The position numbers and the translations under genes are program-made. The notes below the pieces were generated by a model. That model ran no database searches. It was not told the origin of the DNA and saw only the letters and a program-made list of their open reading frames with translations. From Sediminicola sp. YIK13 (lineage in GTDB: Bacteria; Bacteroidota; Bacteroidia; Flavobacteriales; Flavobacteriaceae), in assembly GCF_001430825.1 (NCBI RefSeq), contig NZ_CP010535.1, forward strand, positions 414,501 through 478,500: DNA of 64,000 bases, written 5' to 3'. Below, in pieces: positions 17,136-25,968 of this stretch. Position 1 is the stretch's first letter, and each line of letters begins with the position of its first letter.

Positions 17136-18946
17136 AAATCCAGATCAAACTCTTTTCTCAAAATATCGATTACCGGATTCTTTTCCCTTAATTTCTCGTA
17201 CTTCTCCAAAGGAGTAAAGGCAAACTTTTTTGCAGTTTCCTCATTAACGGTTATGGTAAGGCTAATGAAATGGTTGTTCAGTTTTAACCTAAGGTATTCC
17301 ATTAGGTCATACTGTTCCCGCTCCACCTCTTTTTTCATAGTGCCATTTGGAAGTTCTATCCATAAGGTGGTTTGATCCTTAAGTTTTGGAATGTCCGTAT
17401 TTAGATTGGAAGCCAAGATTTTTCTACCGTCCTTATCGATTATTTCCACAAATTCTGCCCAATGTGCCCTCATCTCCTCTTCGGTAAATGCATCTTTGGG
17501 TAATTGGCGCTCATCAACGGTCTCGTCCTTTCTGTTCAGCTCATGCTCTTTTTTGGCCTTTAAGCTAGATATGGAGAGGCCTGACACCCTTTTTGTGGGA
17601 ATATTTAAGGCTGGTTTTGGGGTGTCTCCCTTTTTATTAGCCTCGTCAGAGGGACTATTAATTTCAATAGGGGGTTCTGCTACAAGAACTTCTGTAGCTG
17701 ATTCTTCGTTGGCTACTAGCGGTTTTTGTGCTTGAGGTCTGTCTGTTGCCTTGGGTGAAGGGTTGGTGGCAACAGCCCCATTCGATTCTTCTCTTTTTGG
17801 AGTAGGTTTTGCATTTGCTTGACCTTTAAAAAAAGAGGCTGGTATTAAAAAGTCACTGATTCCTAAACGATCAGATTTTTTTTTTTGGCCATCGAAGTCG
17901 ATGGAAGCCAGTTTCATAAGGGACAGCTCTACGAGAAGTCGCTGGTTTTTACTGGACTTGTACTTGAGATCACAATCATTTGCAATGTCAATACCTTGCA
18001 TTAAAAAGGAACTGGATACCTTTTTGGATTGTTCCAGATAATTCTTTTTGGCTTCGTCCCCTACCTCTAAAAGTGCTATGGTATCTTCATGTTGACAGAC
18101 CATAAGATCTCTAAAATGGGAAGCCAAGCCCGATATAAAATGGTGTCCGTCGAAGCCTTGGGATAAGGTTTCGTTAAACAACATCAATAAACCAGGGATA
18201 TTATGAGCGAGGATTAGATCTGTGGCCGAAAAGTAGGTATCGTAATCAAGAACGTTCAAATTTTCGGTTACCGCCTTTCTCGTCAATTTTTTCCCTGAAA
18301 AACTAACGACCCTGTCAAAGATGGAAAGAGCATCGCGCATGGCCCCATCTGCCTTTTGGGCAATAATATGCAGGGCGTCATCGTCCGCTTCTATTTCCTG
18401 GTTTTCTGCAATATATTTTAAATATGCTGCCGCATCCTTTACCGTGATCCGTTTAAAATCAAAAATTTGACAACGGGATAAAATAGTAGGGATGATCTTA
18501 TGTTTTTCTGTGGTTGCCAAAATAAAGATGGCATGTTTGGGCGGCTCCTCCAGCGTCTTCAAAAATGCATTGAAGGCTGCCTGGGATAACATATGTACCT
18601 CATCAATGATGTACACCTTGTACTTTCCAGTCTGGGGTGGAATCCTCACTTGGTCCGTAAGGTTTCTTATATCATCTACAGAATTGTTGGAGGCAGCATC
18701 CAGCTCAAAAATATTGAATGCAAAATCTTCATCTGTATGTTCGGTACCGTCTTCATTTATTTTCTTTGCCAAGATTCTGGCACATGTGGTCTTTCCCACA
18801 CCTCTTGGGCCACAAAAAAGAAGGGCCTGGGCCAAATGGTTGTTCTCTATGGCATTGAGCAGGGTGTTTGTAATAGCCTGTTGCCCCACAACATCCTTGA
18901 ACGTTTGGGGTCTATATTTTCTGGCAGATACTACAAATGGTTCCAC
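17132..18946 (-). CDS. dnaX: DNA polymerase III subunit gamma/tau
   Basis: This is the clamp-loader ATPase of the replicative polymerase. The 604-residue product has the family opening FVVSARKYRPQTFKDVVGQ, Walker A GPRGVGKTT at about 46-54, Walker B with DEVHMLS, sensor LATTEKHKI, and a low-complexity linker before a C-terminal tau-like domain. The start is GTG 18946, since no ATG lies upstream in frame. The four zinc cysteines of E. coli DnaX are absent; a short acidic segment (EDGTEHTDEDF) stands in their place. No frameshift heptamer for a separate gamma product was looked for in detail. Confidence 0.95.
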   Translation of the reverse strand: MEPFVVSARKYRPQTFKDVVGQQAITNTLLNAIENNHLAQALLFCGPRGVGKTTCARILAKKINEDGTEHTDEDFAFNIFELDAASNNSVDDIRNLTDQVRIPPQTGKYKVYIIDEVHMLSQAAFNAFLKTLEEPPKHAIFILATTEKHKIIPTILSRCQIFDFKRITVKDAAAYLKYIAENQEIEADDDALHIIAQKADGAMRDALSIFDRVVSFSGKKLTRKAVTENLNVLDYDTYFSATDLILAHNIPGLLMLFNETLSQGFDGHHFISGLASHFRDLMVCQHEDTIALLEVGDEAKKNYLEQSKKVSSSFLMQGIDIANDCDLKYKSSKNQRLLVELSLMKLASIDFDGQKKKSDRLGISDFLIPASFFKGQANAKPTPKREESNGAVATNPSPKATDRPQAQKPLVANEESATEVLVAEPPIEINSPSDEANKKGDTPKPALNIPTKRVSGLSISSLKAKKEHELNRKDETVDERQLPKDAFTEEEMRAHWAEFVEIIDKDGRKILASNLNTDIPKLKDQTTLWIELPNGTMKKEVEREQYDLMEYLRLKLNNHFISLTITVNEETAKKFAFTPLEKYEKLREKNPVIDILRKEFDLDF

Positions 18947-19067
18947 AAATATGATCTTTAATGCGGTATGGGCAAGGCCGATTACCGCATGTTACAAATA
19001 TAAAAATAGCATTGTATAAAGTGGCTTATTTGGGATAGTTTAAAGACTTTTTTATCAACAATTGAAG

Positions 19068-19075
19068 TATATTTG
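19068..19075 (+). promoter_or_regulatory. -7 element of the RNase P RNA gene
   Basis: TATATTTG matches the Bacteroidota -7 consensus TAnnTTTG and ends 6 nt before the mature 5' end of the RNase P RNA. No good TTG is found at the usual distance upstream. Confidence 0.6.
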
Positions 19076-19080
19076 CCTTT

Positions 19081-19386
19081 AGCAGGTCGCTCTATCGCTT
19101 CCAATGTAAATTGGGAGAGGAAAGTCCGGACACCATAGTGCAGTATAGCGGGTAATGCCCGTCCGCCGAGAGGTGAGGACAAGTGCAACAGAAAGGATGT
19201 ACAGGTAATGCTGTAGTGAAACCAGGTAAACTCTATGCGGTGCAACGTCATGTAAATCAGTGTTTGAGGGCTGCACGCCCGAGCTGAAGGGTAGGCGGTT
19301 TGAGCTTTTGGGCAACCAAAGGCCTAGATAAATGATAGGGGGTTCCTGATAACTCAGGATGAACAGAATCCGGCTTATGACCTGCT
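19081..19386 (+). ncRNA. rnpB: RNase P RNA, bacterial class A
   Basis: This is the catalytic RNA that removes 5' leaders from pre-tRNAs. The ends pair as the P1 helix (AGCAGGTC at 19081-19088 with GACCTGCT at 19379-19386). Diagnostic conserved blocks are GAGGAAAGTCCGGAC near 19117, ACAGAAAG near 19190, GTGAAACCAGGTAAAC near 19216, and AGATAAATGATAG near 19326. At about 306 nt it is at the small end for class A, as in other flavobacteria. A T-run (19385-19392) follows the P1 strand and could terminate transcription. Confidence 0.95.
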
Positions 19387-19401
19387 TTTTTTAGTATTGG
19401 A

Positions 19402-20346
19402 TCAAAATGGTAAATTACCCAGATCTACATTTCCTCCAGATAAAACAATTCCCACCTTCTTTCCCTTAAAGAACTCTTTTTCCTTCAATAGGGCAGCAAA
19501 TGGTACAGCACATGAAGGTTCAATTATTATTTTCATACGTTCCCAAAGTAGGTGCATCGCATCAATAATTTCTTTCTCTTCTACTCTAATGATCATTTCC
19601 ACATAGTCCATGATGATGGGAAAATTGATATTCCCCAATTCAGTTCTAAGGCCATCGGCAATAGTGTCTGAAGATTCATTCTTTACAATTTGACCAGTTT
19701 TTAAAGATTGATATGCGTCATCTACATTAAAAGGTTCGCCTCCGATCGTATTACAACGGTGCCCAAAAAAATGGGCCGCCAGCGCGGTTCCGGCAATTAG
19801 GCCACCGCCACCTACAGGAGTCATTATAAAATCTAAGTCCGGATGGTCCTCCAGCAGTTCCATTGCGGCGGTTCCCTGTCCCAGAATAACATTAAAGTTG
19901 TTTGAAGGATGAAGAAAGGTGGCACCGTGTTTTTCTACAATTTCTTCTGCTGCTTTTTCCCTTGCGGCCAAATTTGGCTCACATTCAATTACCTCACCTC
20001 CATAACTGCGCACGGCATTTTTCTTTACTTGTGGGGCGTTGTTGGGCATAACGATGTAGGCCTTAACACCTATGGATCTTGCCGCTAAAGACAGTGCTTG
20101 CGCAAAGTTGCCGGAGGAATGGGTGACTACGCCTTTTGCTTGTTGTGCTGCGGTAAGCTTGCTTATGGCATGGACGGCTCCCCTCATTTTGAAGGAACCT
20201 GCCCGTTGAAAATTTTCACATTTAAAAAACAAGTCCACCCCAGAAAGTTCATTGAGTAGGGTAGAGGTCAAAACTGGCGTACGGTGTATATGTTCCTGTA
20301 CGATAGCTTTACATTCAAGTAAAAGGTTCTTGGTTATGCGTGTCAT
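19402..20346 (-). CDS. PLP-dependent serine/threonine dehydratase or serine racemase
   Basis: This fold-type II PLP enzyme has 314 residues. The PLP lysine is in RAGSFKMRGA, the phosphate-binding loop is PVGGGGLIAG, and the C-terminal contact is VLSGGNVDL. It lacks the regulatory ACT-like domain of biosynthetic IlvA, so it is the short catabolic type that deaminates threonine or serine, or a serine racemase. The sequence does not separate these activities. It is the last gene of a minus-strand operon (rsmD ends 3 nt before its start) and ends 15 nt from rnpB. Confidence 0.88.
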   Translation of the reverse strand: MTRITKNLLLECKAIVQEHIHRTPVLTSTLLNELSGVDLFFKCENFQRAGSFKMRGAVHAISKLTAAQQAKGVVTHSSGNFAQALSLAARSIGVKAYIVMPNNAPQVKKNAVRSYGGEVIECEPNLAAREKAAEEIVEKHGATFLHPSNNFNVILGQGTAAMELLEDHPDLDFIMTPVGGGGLIAGTALAAHFFGHRCNTIGGEPFNVDDAYQSLKTGQIVKNESSDTIADGLRTELGNINFPIIMDYVEMIIRVEEKEIIDAMHLLWERMKIIIEPSCAVPFAALLKEKEFFKGKKVGIVLSGGNVDLGNLPF

Positions 20347-20349
20347 ACA

Positions 20350-20892
20350 TTAAGAGGATTGTTCAAAAAAACTAAAAACGCTTACCCCATACCTTCTTTG
20401 GTTGGTGAAATGTTCTAACCCTGATAAATCGGTGTATTTGGAATGCTCAATGATCAGAACACCATCGTCCAATAGCAGACCTTTATTAAATACCAATTCC
20501 GGTATTTTTGAAAAATCTTCCAGGGACATGTCATACGGTGGGTCGGCAAAAATAATATTGGATTTAAAGCTGGCCTTTTCCAAATAATTGAACACATCAC
20601 TTTTTATGGTAGAGATATTGAAGTCTAGTTCCTGGGCTATTTTGTTGATGAATTTTACACAACCAAAATCGGCATCTACGCTGACGATTTGCTCCGTTCC
20701 CCTCGAAGCAAATTCAAAACTAATATTGCCCGTTCCGGCAAAAAGGTCTACTACACTTACTTCGTTAAAATAATATGTATTGTTGATGATATTGAACAAG
20801 GCCTCTTTAGCCATGTCCGTCGTTGGTCTCACGGGAAGCTTTTTAGGGGCAATTATTCTTCTACCTTTATAGTTACCTGATATTATTCGCAT
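20350..20892 (-). CDS. rsmD: 16S rRNA (guanine966-N2)-methyltransferase RsmD
   Basis: This SAM-dependent Rossmann methyltransferase has 180 residues. It opens MRIISGNYKGRRI, with RPTTDMAKEALFNI, the SAM loop VVDLFAGTGNISFEF, and the catalytic tetrad DPPY in IIFADPPYD. These are all RsmD hallmarks. Its start overlaps the last base of the upstream DUF3822 gene, showing tight coupling. Confidence 0.93.
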   Translation of the reverse strand: MRIISGNYKGRRIIAPKKLPVRPTTDMAKEALFNIINNTYYFNEVSVVDLFAGTGNISFEFASRGTEQIVSVDADFGCVKFINKIAQELDFNISTIKSDVFNYLEKASFKSNIIFADPPYDMSLEDFSKIPELVFNKGLLLDDGVLIIEHSKYTDLSGLEHFTNQRRYGVSVFSFFEQSS

Positions 20893-21725
20893 TAAAGGGT
20901 TTTTAGTACTGTAAAATCTATAGCATCATCCTTGTCATTTCCTGTAATATGGTCAATGTTTGAAGGAATAAAGATTGATATGTTTTTTATGTAGTCATAA
21001 GCAATACCGTAGATTTCATCATCCTCATCAATAGCTCCAAAGAGCTTTAATTTTACAGTATTGGGATCCAATTTGAGCTGTTCAATGGTAAAAAGAAGGT
21101 AATAGATAAAGTCCTCTTTGGTATTGTAGTCGAAGCTGTTGTGCAATTGGAGTTTTTTATTGGACACCACTGTGATATCCAATTGCTTATCGCCCACATG
21201 AACATAGCAAACAGCATCATTGCCCGGATTTGGGGTGTTTAATAATGATTCTACCATTACGGTACTACTATGCTTAAATTCAAACTCCCCGAAAAGCTCA
21301 TAAATGTAATTGTTTACATTCATAAAGGGAACATAAACATTCATAAGGTCATTGCCCTCCAACTCATCATAAACAATAATATCGTTTGTGAGCATTTTGG
21401 CATTGAACTTAAGGTAATTGGCTAATTCTCCTTCATCGAAAAGGGCTTTGGGCACCAAACTGAAAAGTTGGTTTTTATGAATGGCGATAACCTCTGAAAA
21501 AGCCGCCTTAGCTACCTTATATTTATCAAAAATCTCCTTTACTTTTTTCAAAAGTTCCAAGGGATTCACTTCCCGCTCGAACACTACATTCTCTGAAGCC
21601 AGGATGTGGTTGTCCACTGTGTCGAGCACACAAAAAGAAAGTCCATTCAAACTAATTTGAATGGACAACTTATGAAAATCCGATTTAGATTGCTCTAAAT
21701 TATTTATTGTCTTGTTTTCTGTCAT
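20892..21725 (-). CDS. DUF3822 family protein
   Basis: The product is about 277 residues from ATG 21725 (MTENKTINNLEQSK); a longer frame from 21746 is possible. It belongs to DUF3822, a Bacteroidota-restricted family found next to rsmD. Features are ISLNGLSFCVLD near the N-terminus, a middle YVPFMNVNNYIYELFG, and VCYVHVGDKQLDI. The alternating beta strands resemble an actin-like (ASKHA) fold of the PilM/FtsA kind. That fold suggestion is inference, and function is unknown. Confidence 0.8.
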   Translation of the reverse strand: MTENKTINNLEQSKSDFHKLSIQISLNGLSFCVLDTVDNHILASENVVFEREVNPLELLKKVKEIFDKYKVAKAAFSEVIAIHKNQLFSLVPKALFDEGELANYLKFNAKMLTNDIIVYDELEGNDLMNVYVPFMNVNNYIYELFGEFEFKHSSTVMVESLLNTPNPGNDAVCYVHVGDKQLDITVVSNKKLQLHNSFDYNTKEDFIYYLLFTIEQLKLDPNTVKLKLFGAIDEDDEIYGIAYDYIKNISIFIPSNIDHITGNDKDDAIDFTVLKTL

Positions 21726-22353
21726 ATATCGGAGGCCAGTTACCATTGGTGCTTACTTCAGTTAAGGAACCAACTCTAATTTCACTTCCGTTCACTTCTT
21801 CAACACTATTATGAGCATTTTCCCTTGCCAAAAGTTCTTTAGGCTGGTCACCTAAAACAACATTTTTCTTAACTTTGGCTTCAAAAACAGGAGCTTTATA
21901 ACCGCTTTTTTCAATAATGTCTGCCTTCATTTCGAATTTCTCCCCTTGCGTGGCATAAGGAACATTCATCATTGTTTTATAACGATTGTCTTTCTTAAAC
22001 AAGGAATCCTTTACAGAAACGAACCCTAGGGTATCAACAATTTTTACTTCTTGAAGCATATCAATACCATAGGTCTTGTTGAATTCCATATAAGAAGAAT
22101 CCCTTTGCTGTGTGATGATGTATTTTCCAGTATCAACAAAACTGATAAGAGAATTAAAATCATTGGCGTACTTGCCATTGGCAGATTTGTAAGCCTCTTG
22201 TGAATTTCTAATATCCTTAAGTACAGAAACTACTTTTGCAAAGCGTTGCTCTTTTACTTTTTTGAATTCTATGGGACCGTTTACGGACTGATAAATTAAA
22301 TATCCTAAACCGATACATACTATCCAAAGTACAACTTGTATTATGCTCTTCAT
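21700..22353 (-). CDS. Membrane-anchored conserved protein of flavobacteria
   Basis: The 217-residue product has one N-terminal transmembrane helix (IIQVVLWIVCIGLGYLIY) and an extracytoplasmic part with KVVSVLKDIRNSQEAYKSANGKYANDF. That stretch resembles the helix-plus-loop of type II/IV pseudopilins. It overlaps the next gene by 26 nt and is first in the operon with DUF3822, rsmD and the dehydratase. A pilin-like N-terminus followed by a possible actin-like partner is suggestive but unproven. Confidence 0.75.
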   Translation of the reverse strand: MKSIIQVVLWIVCIGLGYLIYQSVNGPIEFKKVKEQRFAKVVSVLKDIRNSQEAYKSANGKYANDFNSLISFVDTGKYIITQQRDSSYMEFNKTYGIDMLQEVKIVDTLGFVSVKDSLFKKDNRYKTMMNVPYATQGEKFEMKADIIEKSGYKAPVFEAKVKKNVVLGDQPKELLARENAHNSVEEVNGSEIRVGSLTEVSTNGNWPPIYDRKQDNK

Positions 22354-22387
22354 TTTCTAAGTGTTAATTAAATTTTAGTGGTTATCA

Positions 22388-22415
22388 CAAATCTACAATT
22401 TTTTTTTAATCACAA
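22388..22415 (-). promoter_or_regulatory. Candidate promoter of the DUF3822-rsmD operon
   Basis: On the minus strand TTG (22413-22415) is followed after 17 nt by TAGATTTG (22388-22395). The -7 element is about 35 nt before the first ATG. Confidence 0.55.
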
Positions 22416-22421
22416 AAGTAT

Positions 22422-22449
22422 TTGTCCTTAAAAATCCTGATTATCTTTG
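22422..22449 (+). promoter_or_regulatory. Candidate promoter of the RecD-like helicase gene
   Basis: TTG (22422-22424) is followed after 17 nt by TATCTTTG (22442-22449). The start codon at 22457 is only 7 nt further, so transcription would begin at or next to the ATG and the mRNA would be nearly leaderless. Confidence 0.5.
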
Positions 22450-22456
22450 ATGCCTT

Positions 22457-23890
22457 ATGAACGCAATCACAGCCTCATCTTTCACCACAATTTTACGAGA
22501 AAAATTCCCCCATGATCCAACCTTGAAACAAAACATGGTCCTGGAAAAACTGGCAGCTTTTGTTTTATCCAAAGAAAAGGAGGTGGTGTTTATGCTCAAA
22601 GGATTTGCCGGTACCGGTAAAACAACCATGATTGGGGTCTTGGTCACCAATTTATGGCAGACCAGTATGAAAGCCGTCCTCATGGCACCCACGGGAAGGG
22701 CGGCCAAGGTAATGTCCAACTATTCCAACACCCAGTCCTATACGATTCATAGAAAGATCTATTTTCCCAAAAAGCAAAGTGGGGGCGGGGTTCAATTTGT
22801 CCTTTCTCCCAATAAGCACCGCAATACCATTTTTATTGTGGATGAGGCATCCATGATACCGGATACGGCCGCTGATTCCAAGCTCTTTGAAAACGGTTCT
22901 TTGTTGGACGACCTAATAATGTATGTCTACTCTGGTCATAACTGTAAATTGATCCTGATAGGGGATACGGCCCAATTGCCTCCTGTACACTTAAATTTGA
23001 GTCCGGCATTGGACGAGAACCAACTGGCTTTAAATTATAACAAGGAGGTTATCATGTTGGAAATGGATGAAGTGGTAAGACAGGCCGAGGATTCCGGAAT
23101 CTTGCTAAATGCCACGAATTTAAGGGAGCAACTACAAAATGAATTTTTTGAGGACTTTAAATTTGATGTAAATCCATATAAGGATATTGTCAGGCTAATT
23201 GATGGCAATGAGATCCAAGAGGCTATAGACAGTTCGTATTCCCAAAACGGAAAAGAGGAAACGGCCATTATTGTTCGTTCCAATAAAAGGGCCAATCTAT
23301 ACAATGAAAACATAAGAAATAGGATCCTTTATCTGGAAAATGAAATTGCTGTAGGTGATTTTATGATGGTGGTGAAGAACAATTACTTTTGGTTGGAACC
23401 CCAATCCGAGGCAGGTTTTATTGCAAATGGGGATATCATAGAAGTTTTGGAGATTTTCTCCATTAAAGAGCTCTATTCATTTAAGTTTGCGGAGGTCAAG
23501 GTAAAAATGGTCGATTATCCCAACCAAAAACCGTTTGAAACCGTCTTGATTTTAGATACCATACAAGCTGAGACCCCTTCTCTTTCTTACGAGGATGGGA
23601 ATAGATTGTATCAGGAGGTGATGAAGGATTACGCCCACGAAACCTCAAAATATAAGAAGTTCCTAGCGGTAAAGAACAACAAATTCTTCAATGCTCTACA
23701 AGTAAAGTTTTCCTACGCCATCACCTGTCATAAGTCCCAGGGCGGTCAATGGGATACAGTATTTGTTGAACAGCCTTATCTTCCCAACGGTATAGATAAG
23801 GAATACTTACGTTGGCTATATACCGCTGTCACAAGGGCAAAGCGTCAATTGTACCTAATAGGCTTTAAGGACGATTTTTTTGTTGATTGA
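22457..23890 (+). CDS. RecD/Pif1-like AAA ATP-dependent helicase
   Basis: This superfamily 1B-type helicase has 477 residues. Walker A is GFAGTGKTT near residue 50, followed by APTGRAAKVMS. The Walker B region is TIFIVDEASMIPD, the Q-containing motif is GDTAQLPPV, and the C-terminal UvrD-like motif is SYAITCHKSQGGQWDTVFVE with WLYTAVTRAKRQLYLIG. It resembles the stand-alone RecD-like helicases common in Bacteroidota, not a RecBCD subunit. No recB or recC lies nearby. Confidence 0.87.
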   Translation: MNAITASSFTTILREKFPHDPTLKQNMVLEKLAAFVLSKEKEVVFMLKGFAGTGKTTMIGVLVTNLWQTSMKAVLMAPTGRAAKVMSNYSNTQSYTIHRKIYFPKKQSGGGVQFVLSPNKHRNTIFIVDEASMIPDTAADSKLFENGSLLDDLIMYVYSGHNCKLILIGDTAQLPPVHLNLSPALDENQLALNYNKEVIMLEMDEVVRQAEDSGILLNATNLREQLQNEFFEDFKFDVNPYKDIVRLIDGNEIQEAIDSSYSQNGKEETAIIVRSNKRANLYNENIRNRILYLENEIAVGDFMMVVKNNYFWLEPQSEAGFIANGDIIEVLEIFSIKELYSFKFAEVKVKMVDYPNQKPFETVLILDTIQAETPSLSYEDGNRLYQEVMKDYAHETSKYKKFLAVKNNKFFNALQVKFSYAITCHKSQGGQWDTVFVEQPYLPNGIDKEYLRWLYTAVTRAKRQLYLIGFKDDFFVD

Positions 23891-23923
23891 GAAAAGTCTA
23901 ATTTTAGTGTTAGAATTTCGGTT

Positions 23924-24487
23924 ATGACTGCAGAAACTATAATAAGCATTTTTTTAGGGGTTGGCCTTGCCGCTTCTGTGGGCTTTAGGGTATTTCTGCC
24001 CTTATTTGCCCTGAGCCTCGCCTCGTATTTTGGCGCTTGGGACCTCAATGCCAATTGGGAATGGATGTCCAGTCTTTCAGCCTTGATAGTTTTTGGGGTC
24101 GCCACGATCATGGAAATTTTTGCTTACTTTATACCTTGGGTGGATAATCTTTTAGATAGTTTTGCCATTCCGTTGGCAGGTATAGCAGGAACTGCTGTAA
24201 TGGTCTCCACGGTAGCAGATTTGGAGCCTTTGGTCACATGGACCTTGGCCATCATTGCAGGAGGAGGTACCGCTACCGCCATAAAAGGGGCGTCGGCAAC
24301 CAGCAGATTGGCATCCACAGCAACCACCGGAGGATTGGCAAACCCCATAGTGTCCGCGGTGGAAACGGGAACTGCTTTGGTAGTTACCATTTTGTCCTTA
24401 TTGGCCCCCGTAGCGGCTGTTATTTTAGTGATAGTGATTTTGGGATTTATATTCAATATTTATAGGAAGCTTAGGCCGAAAATCTAA
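23924..24487 (+). CDS. DUF4126 membrane protein
   Basis: The 187-residue product has several hydrophobic helices and glycine/alanine-rich segments (GVGLAASVGFRVFLPL, AGIAGTAVMVSTVADL, ATSRLASTATTGGLANP). These mark the DUF4126 family of integral membrane proteins of unknown function. It lies between the helicase (33 nt upstream) and kdsB (18 nt downstream), so it may be cotranscribed with kdsB. Confidence 0.83.
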   Translation: MTAETIISIFLGVGLAASVGFRVFLPLFALSLASYFGAWDLNANWEWMSSLSALIVFGVATIMEIFAYFIPWVDNLLDSFAIPLAGIAGTAVMVSTVADLEPLVTWTLAIIAGGGTATAIKGASATSRLASTATTGGLANPIVSAVETGTALVVTILSLLAPVAAVILVIVILGFIFNIYRKLRPKI

Positions 24488-24505
24488 TTTTTAATTGAGG
24501 AGTAA

Positions 24506-25234
24506 ATGAAAATAATAGCAATGATCCCTGCGCGTTATGCTGCGTCTAGATTTCCTGGTAAATTGATGCAGGATCTGGTTGGGAAACCCGTTATTCTTAG
24601 GACCTATGAAGCTGCCGTAAATACGAAGCTTTTTGACGAGGTCTATATTGTCACCGATAGTGACATCATATACGATACTATTATAGAAGCTGGAGGCAAG
24701 GCTATTATGAGCCTCAAAGAACACGAGTGTGGTAGTGATCGTATCGCAGAGGCCGTAGCGGATATGGATGTGGATATTATTGTAAATGTTCAAGGTGATG
24801 AGCCTTTTACCGAAAAAGAGAGTTTGGCGAGTGTCCTGGAAGTCTTTAAGCATGACCCCAATAAGGAGATTGATTTAGCTTCCTTAATGACCAAAATTAC
24901 CGATTGGGAAGAAATCAGCAATCCCAATACCGTCAAAGTGATTGTGGACCAAAACAATTTTGCGCTATATTTTTCAAGATCCCCCATCCCATATCCAAGA
25001 GCTAAAGAGGTGAATGCCCCGTATTACAAACATAAGGGCATCTATGCTTTTAGGAAAAGTGCTTTGATGGATTTTCAACGTTTACCCATGTTGACCTTGG
25101 AGGCCACTGAAAAGATAGAGGCCATTAGGTATCTGGAGTATGGGAAAAAGATTAAAATGGTAGAAACACATGTAACGGGAATAGAAATTGATACCCCAGA
25201 AGACTTGGAAAGAGCAAAGAAAGTATGGAAGTAG
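24506..25234 (+). CDS. kdsB: 3-deoxy-manno-octulosonate cytidylyltransferase
   Basis: KdsB activates Kdo (or 8-amino-Kdo) as the CMP sugar for lipopolysaccharide inner core assembly. The 242-residue product has the nucleotide loop [15 protein letters not shown], the CTP/metal site [18 protein letters not shown], and [13 protein letters not shown] near the end. These are typical KdsB features. It overlaps the downstream HAD gene by 10 nt. Because a kdnB-like gene follows, the true substrate could be Kdo8N. Confidence 0.94.
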   Translation: MKIIAMIPARYAASRFPGKLMQDLVGKPVILRTYEAAVNTKLFDEVYIVTDSDIIYDTIIEAGGKAIMSLKEHECGSDRIAEAVADMDVDIIVNVQGDEPFTEKESLASVLEVFKHDPNKEIDLASLMTKITDWEEISNPNTVKVIVDQNNFALYFSRSPIPYPRAKEVNAPYYKHKGIYAFRKSALMDFQRLPMLTLEATEKIEAIRYLEYGKKIKMVETHVTGIEIDTPEDLERAKKVWK

Positions 25235-25953
25235 ATTACAGCAATATAAAGGTTATAGGATTTGATGCCGATGATACCCTTTGGGTAAATGAAACTTATT
25301 TCAGAGAGGCTGAAGAGGAATTCTGCAGTTTATTGGAAAAGTATGAGACCAAAAACAAGGTAGATCAGGAACTCTTTAAGATGGAGATAAAAAACCTGAA
25401 CCTATATGGTTATGGAATTAAGGGATTTATGTTGTCCATGATCGAATCCGCTTTGGAATTATCCAATAATAAAATATCACAAGCAACGATTACGGAAATT
25501 ATTGAAATAGGAAAGAGGATGTTGTCCCATCCCGTGGAATTATTGGCAGGTGTGGAAGAGGTTCTACAAAAACTCGAAGATCGCTATAGATTGATAGTTT
25601 TGACCAAAGGGGACCTGCTGGATCAGGAACGAAAATTAGAAAAATCTGGGTTATCCAAATATTTTCATCATGTAGAGGTTTTGAGTGATAAAAAGGAAGT
25701 TAACTATCAGCATTTATTGGACCATTTGGAAATTCCCGTTGCCGAATTTTTAATGATTGGAAATTCCCTGAAATCGGATGTGTTACCCTTGATCAATATT
25801 GGGGCACAGGCCGTCCATGTACCTTTTCATACCACCTGGGCCCATGAAGAAGTACCAGTGGAGCAGCAAGGCAACGGACATATAACGCTCAATACCTTGA
25901 CAGATATTTTGAAATATCTGCCCGAAGGTAAAGCAGCAACTACTAAAAACTAA
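25225..25953 (+). CDS. HAD-family hydrolase
   Basis: The 242-residue product has HAD motif [12 protein letters not shown] near the N-terminus, motif [10 protein letters not shown], the lysine region LSDKKEVNY, and motif [15 protein letters not shown] helical cap (about residues 20-95) marks a C1-type phosphatase. It overlaps kdsB and precedes the kdnB-like gene, so a role in Kdo/LPS sugar metabolism is plausible. It does not look like the short cap-less KdsC Kdo-8-phosphate phosphatase, and the substrate is unknown. Confidence 0.83.
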   Translation: MEVDYSNIKVIGFDADDTLWVNETYFREAEEEFCSLLEKYETKNKVDQELFKMEIKNLNLYGYGIKGFMLSMIESALELSNNKISQATITEIIEIGKRMLSHPVELLAGVEEVLQKLEDRYRLIVLTKGDLLDQERKLEKSGLSKYFHHVEVLSDKKEVNYQHLLDHLEIPVAEFLMIGNSLKSDVLPLINIGAQAVHVPFHTTWAHEEVPVEQQGNGHITLNTLTDILKYLPEGKAATTKN

Positions 25954-25968
25954 AATTTCATCCCTAAT

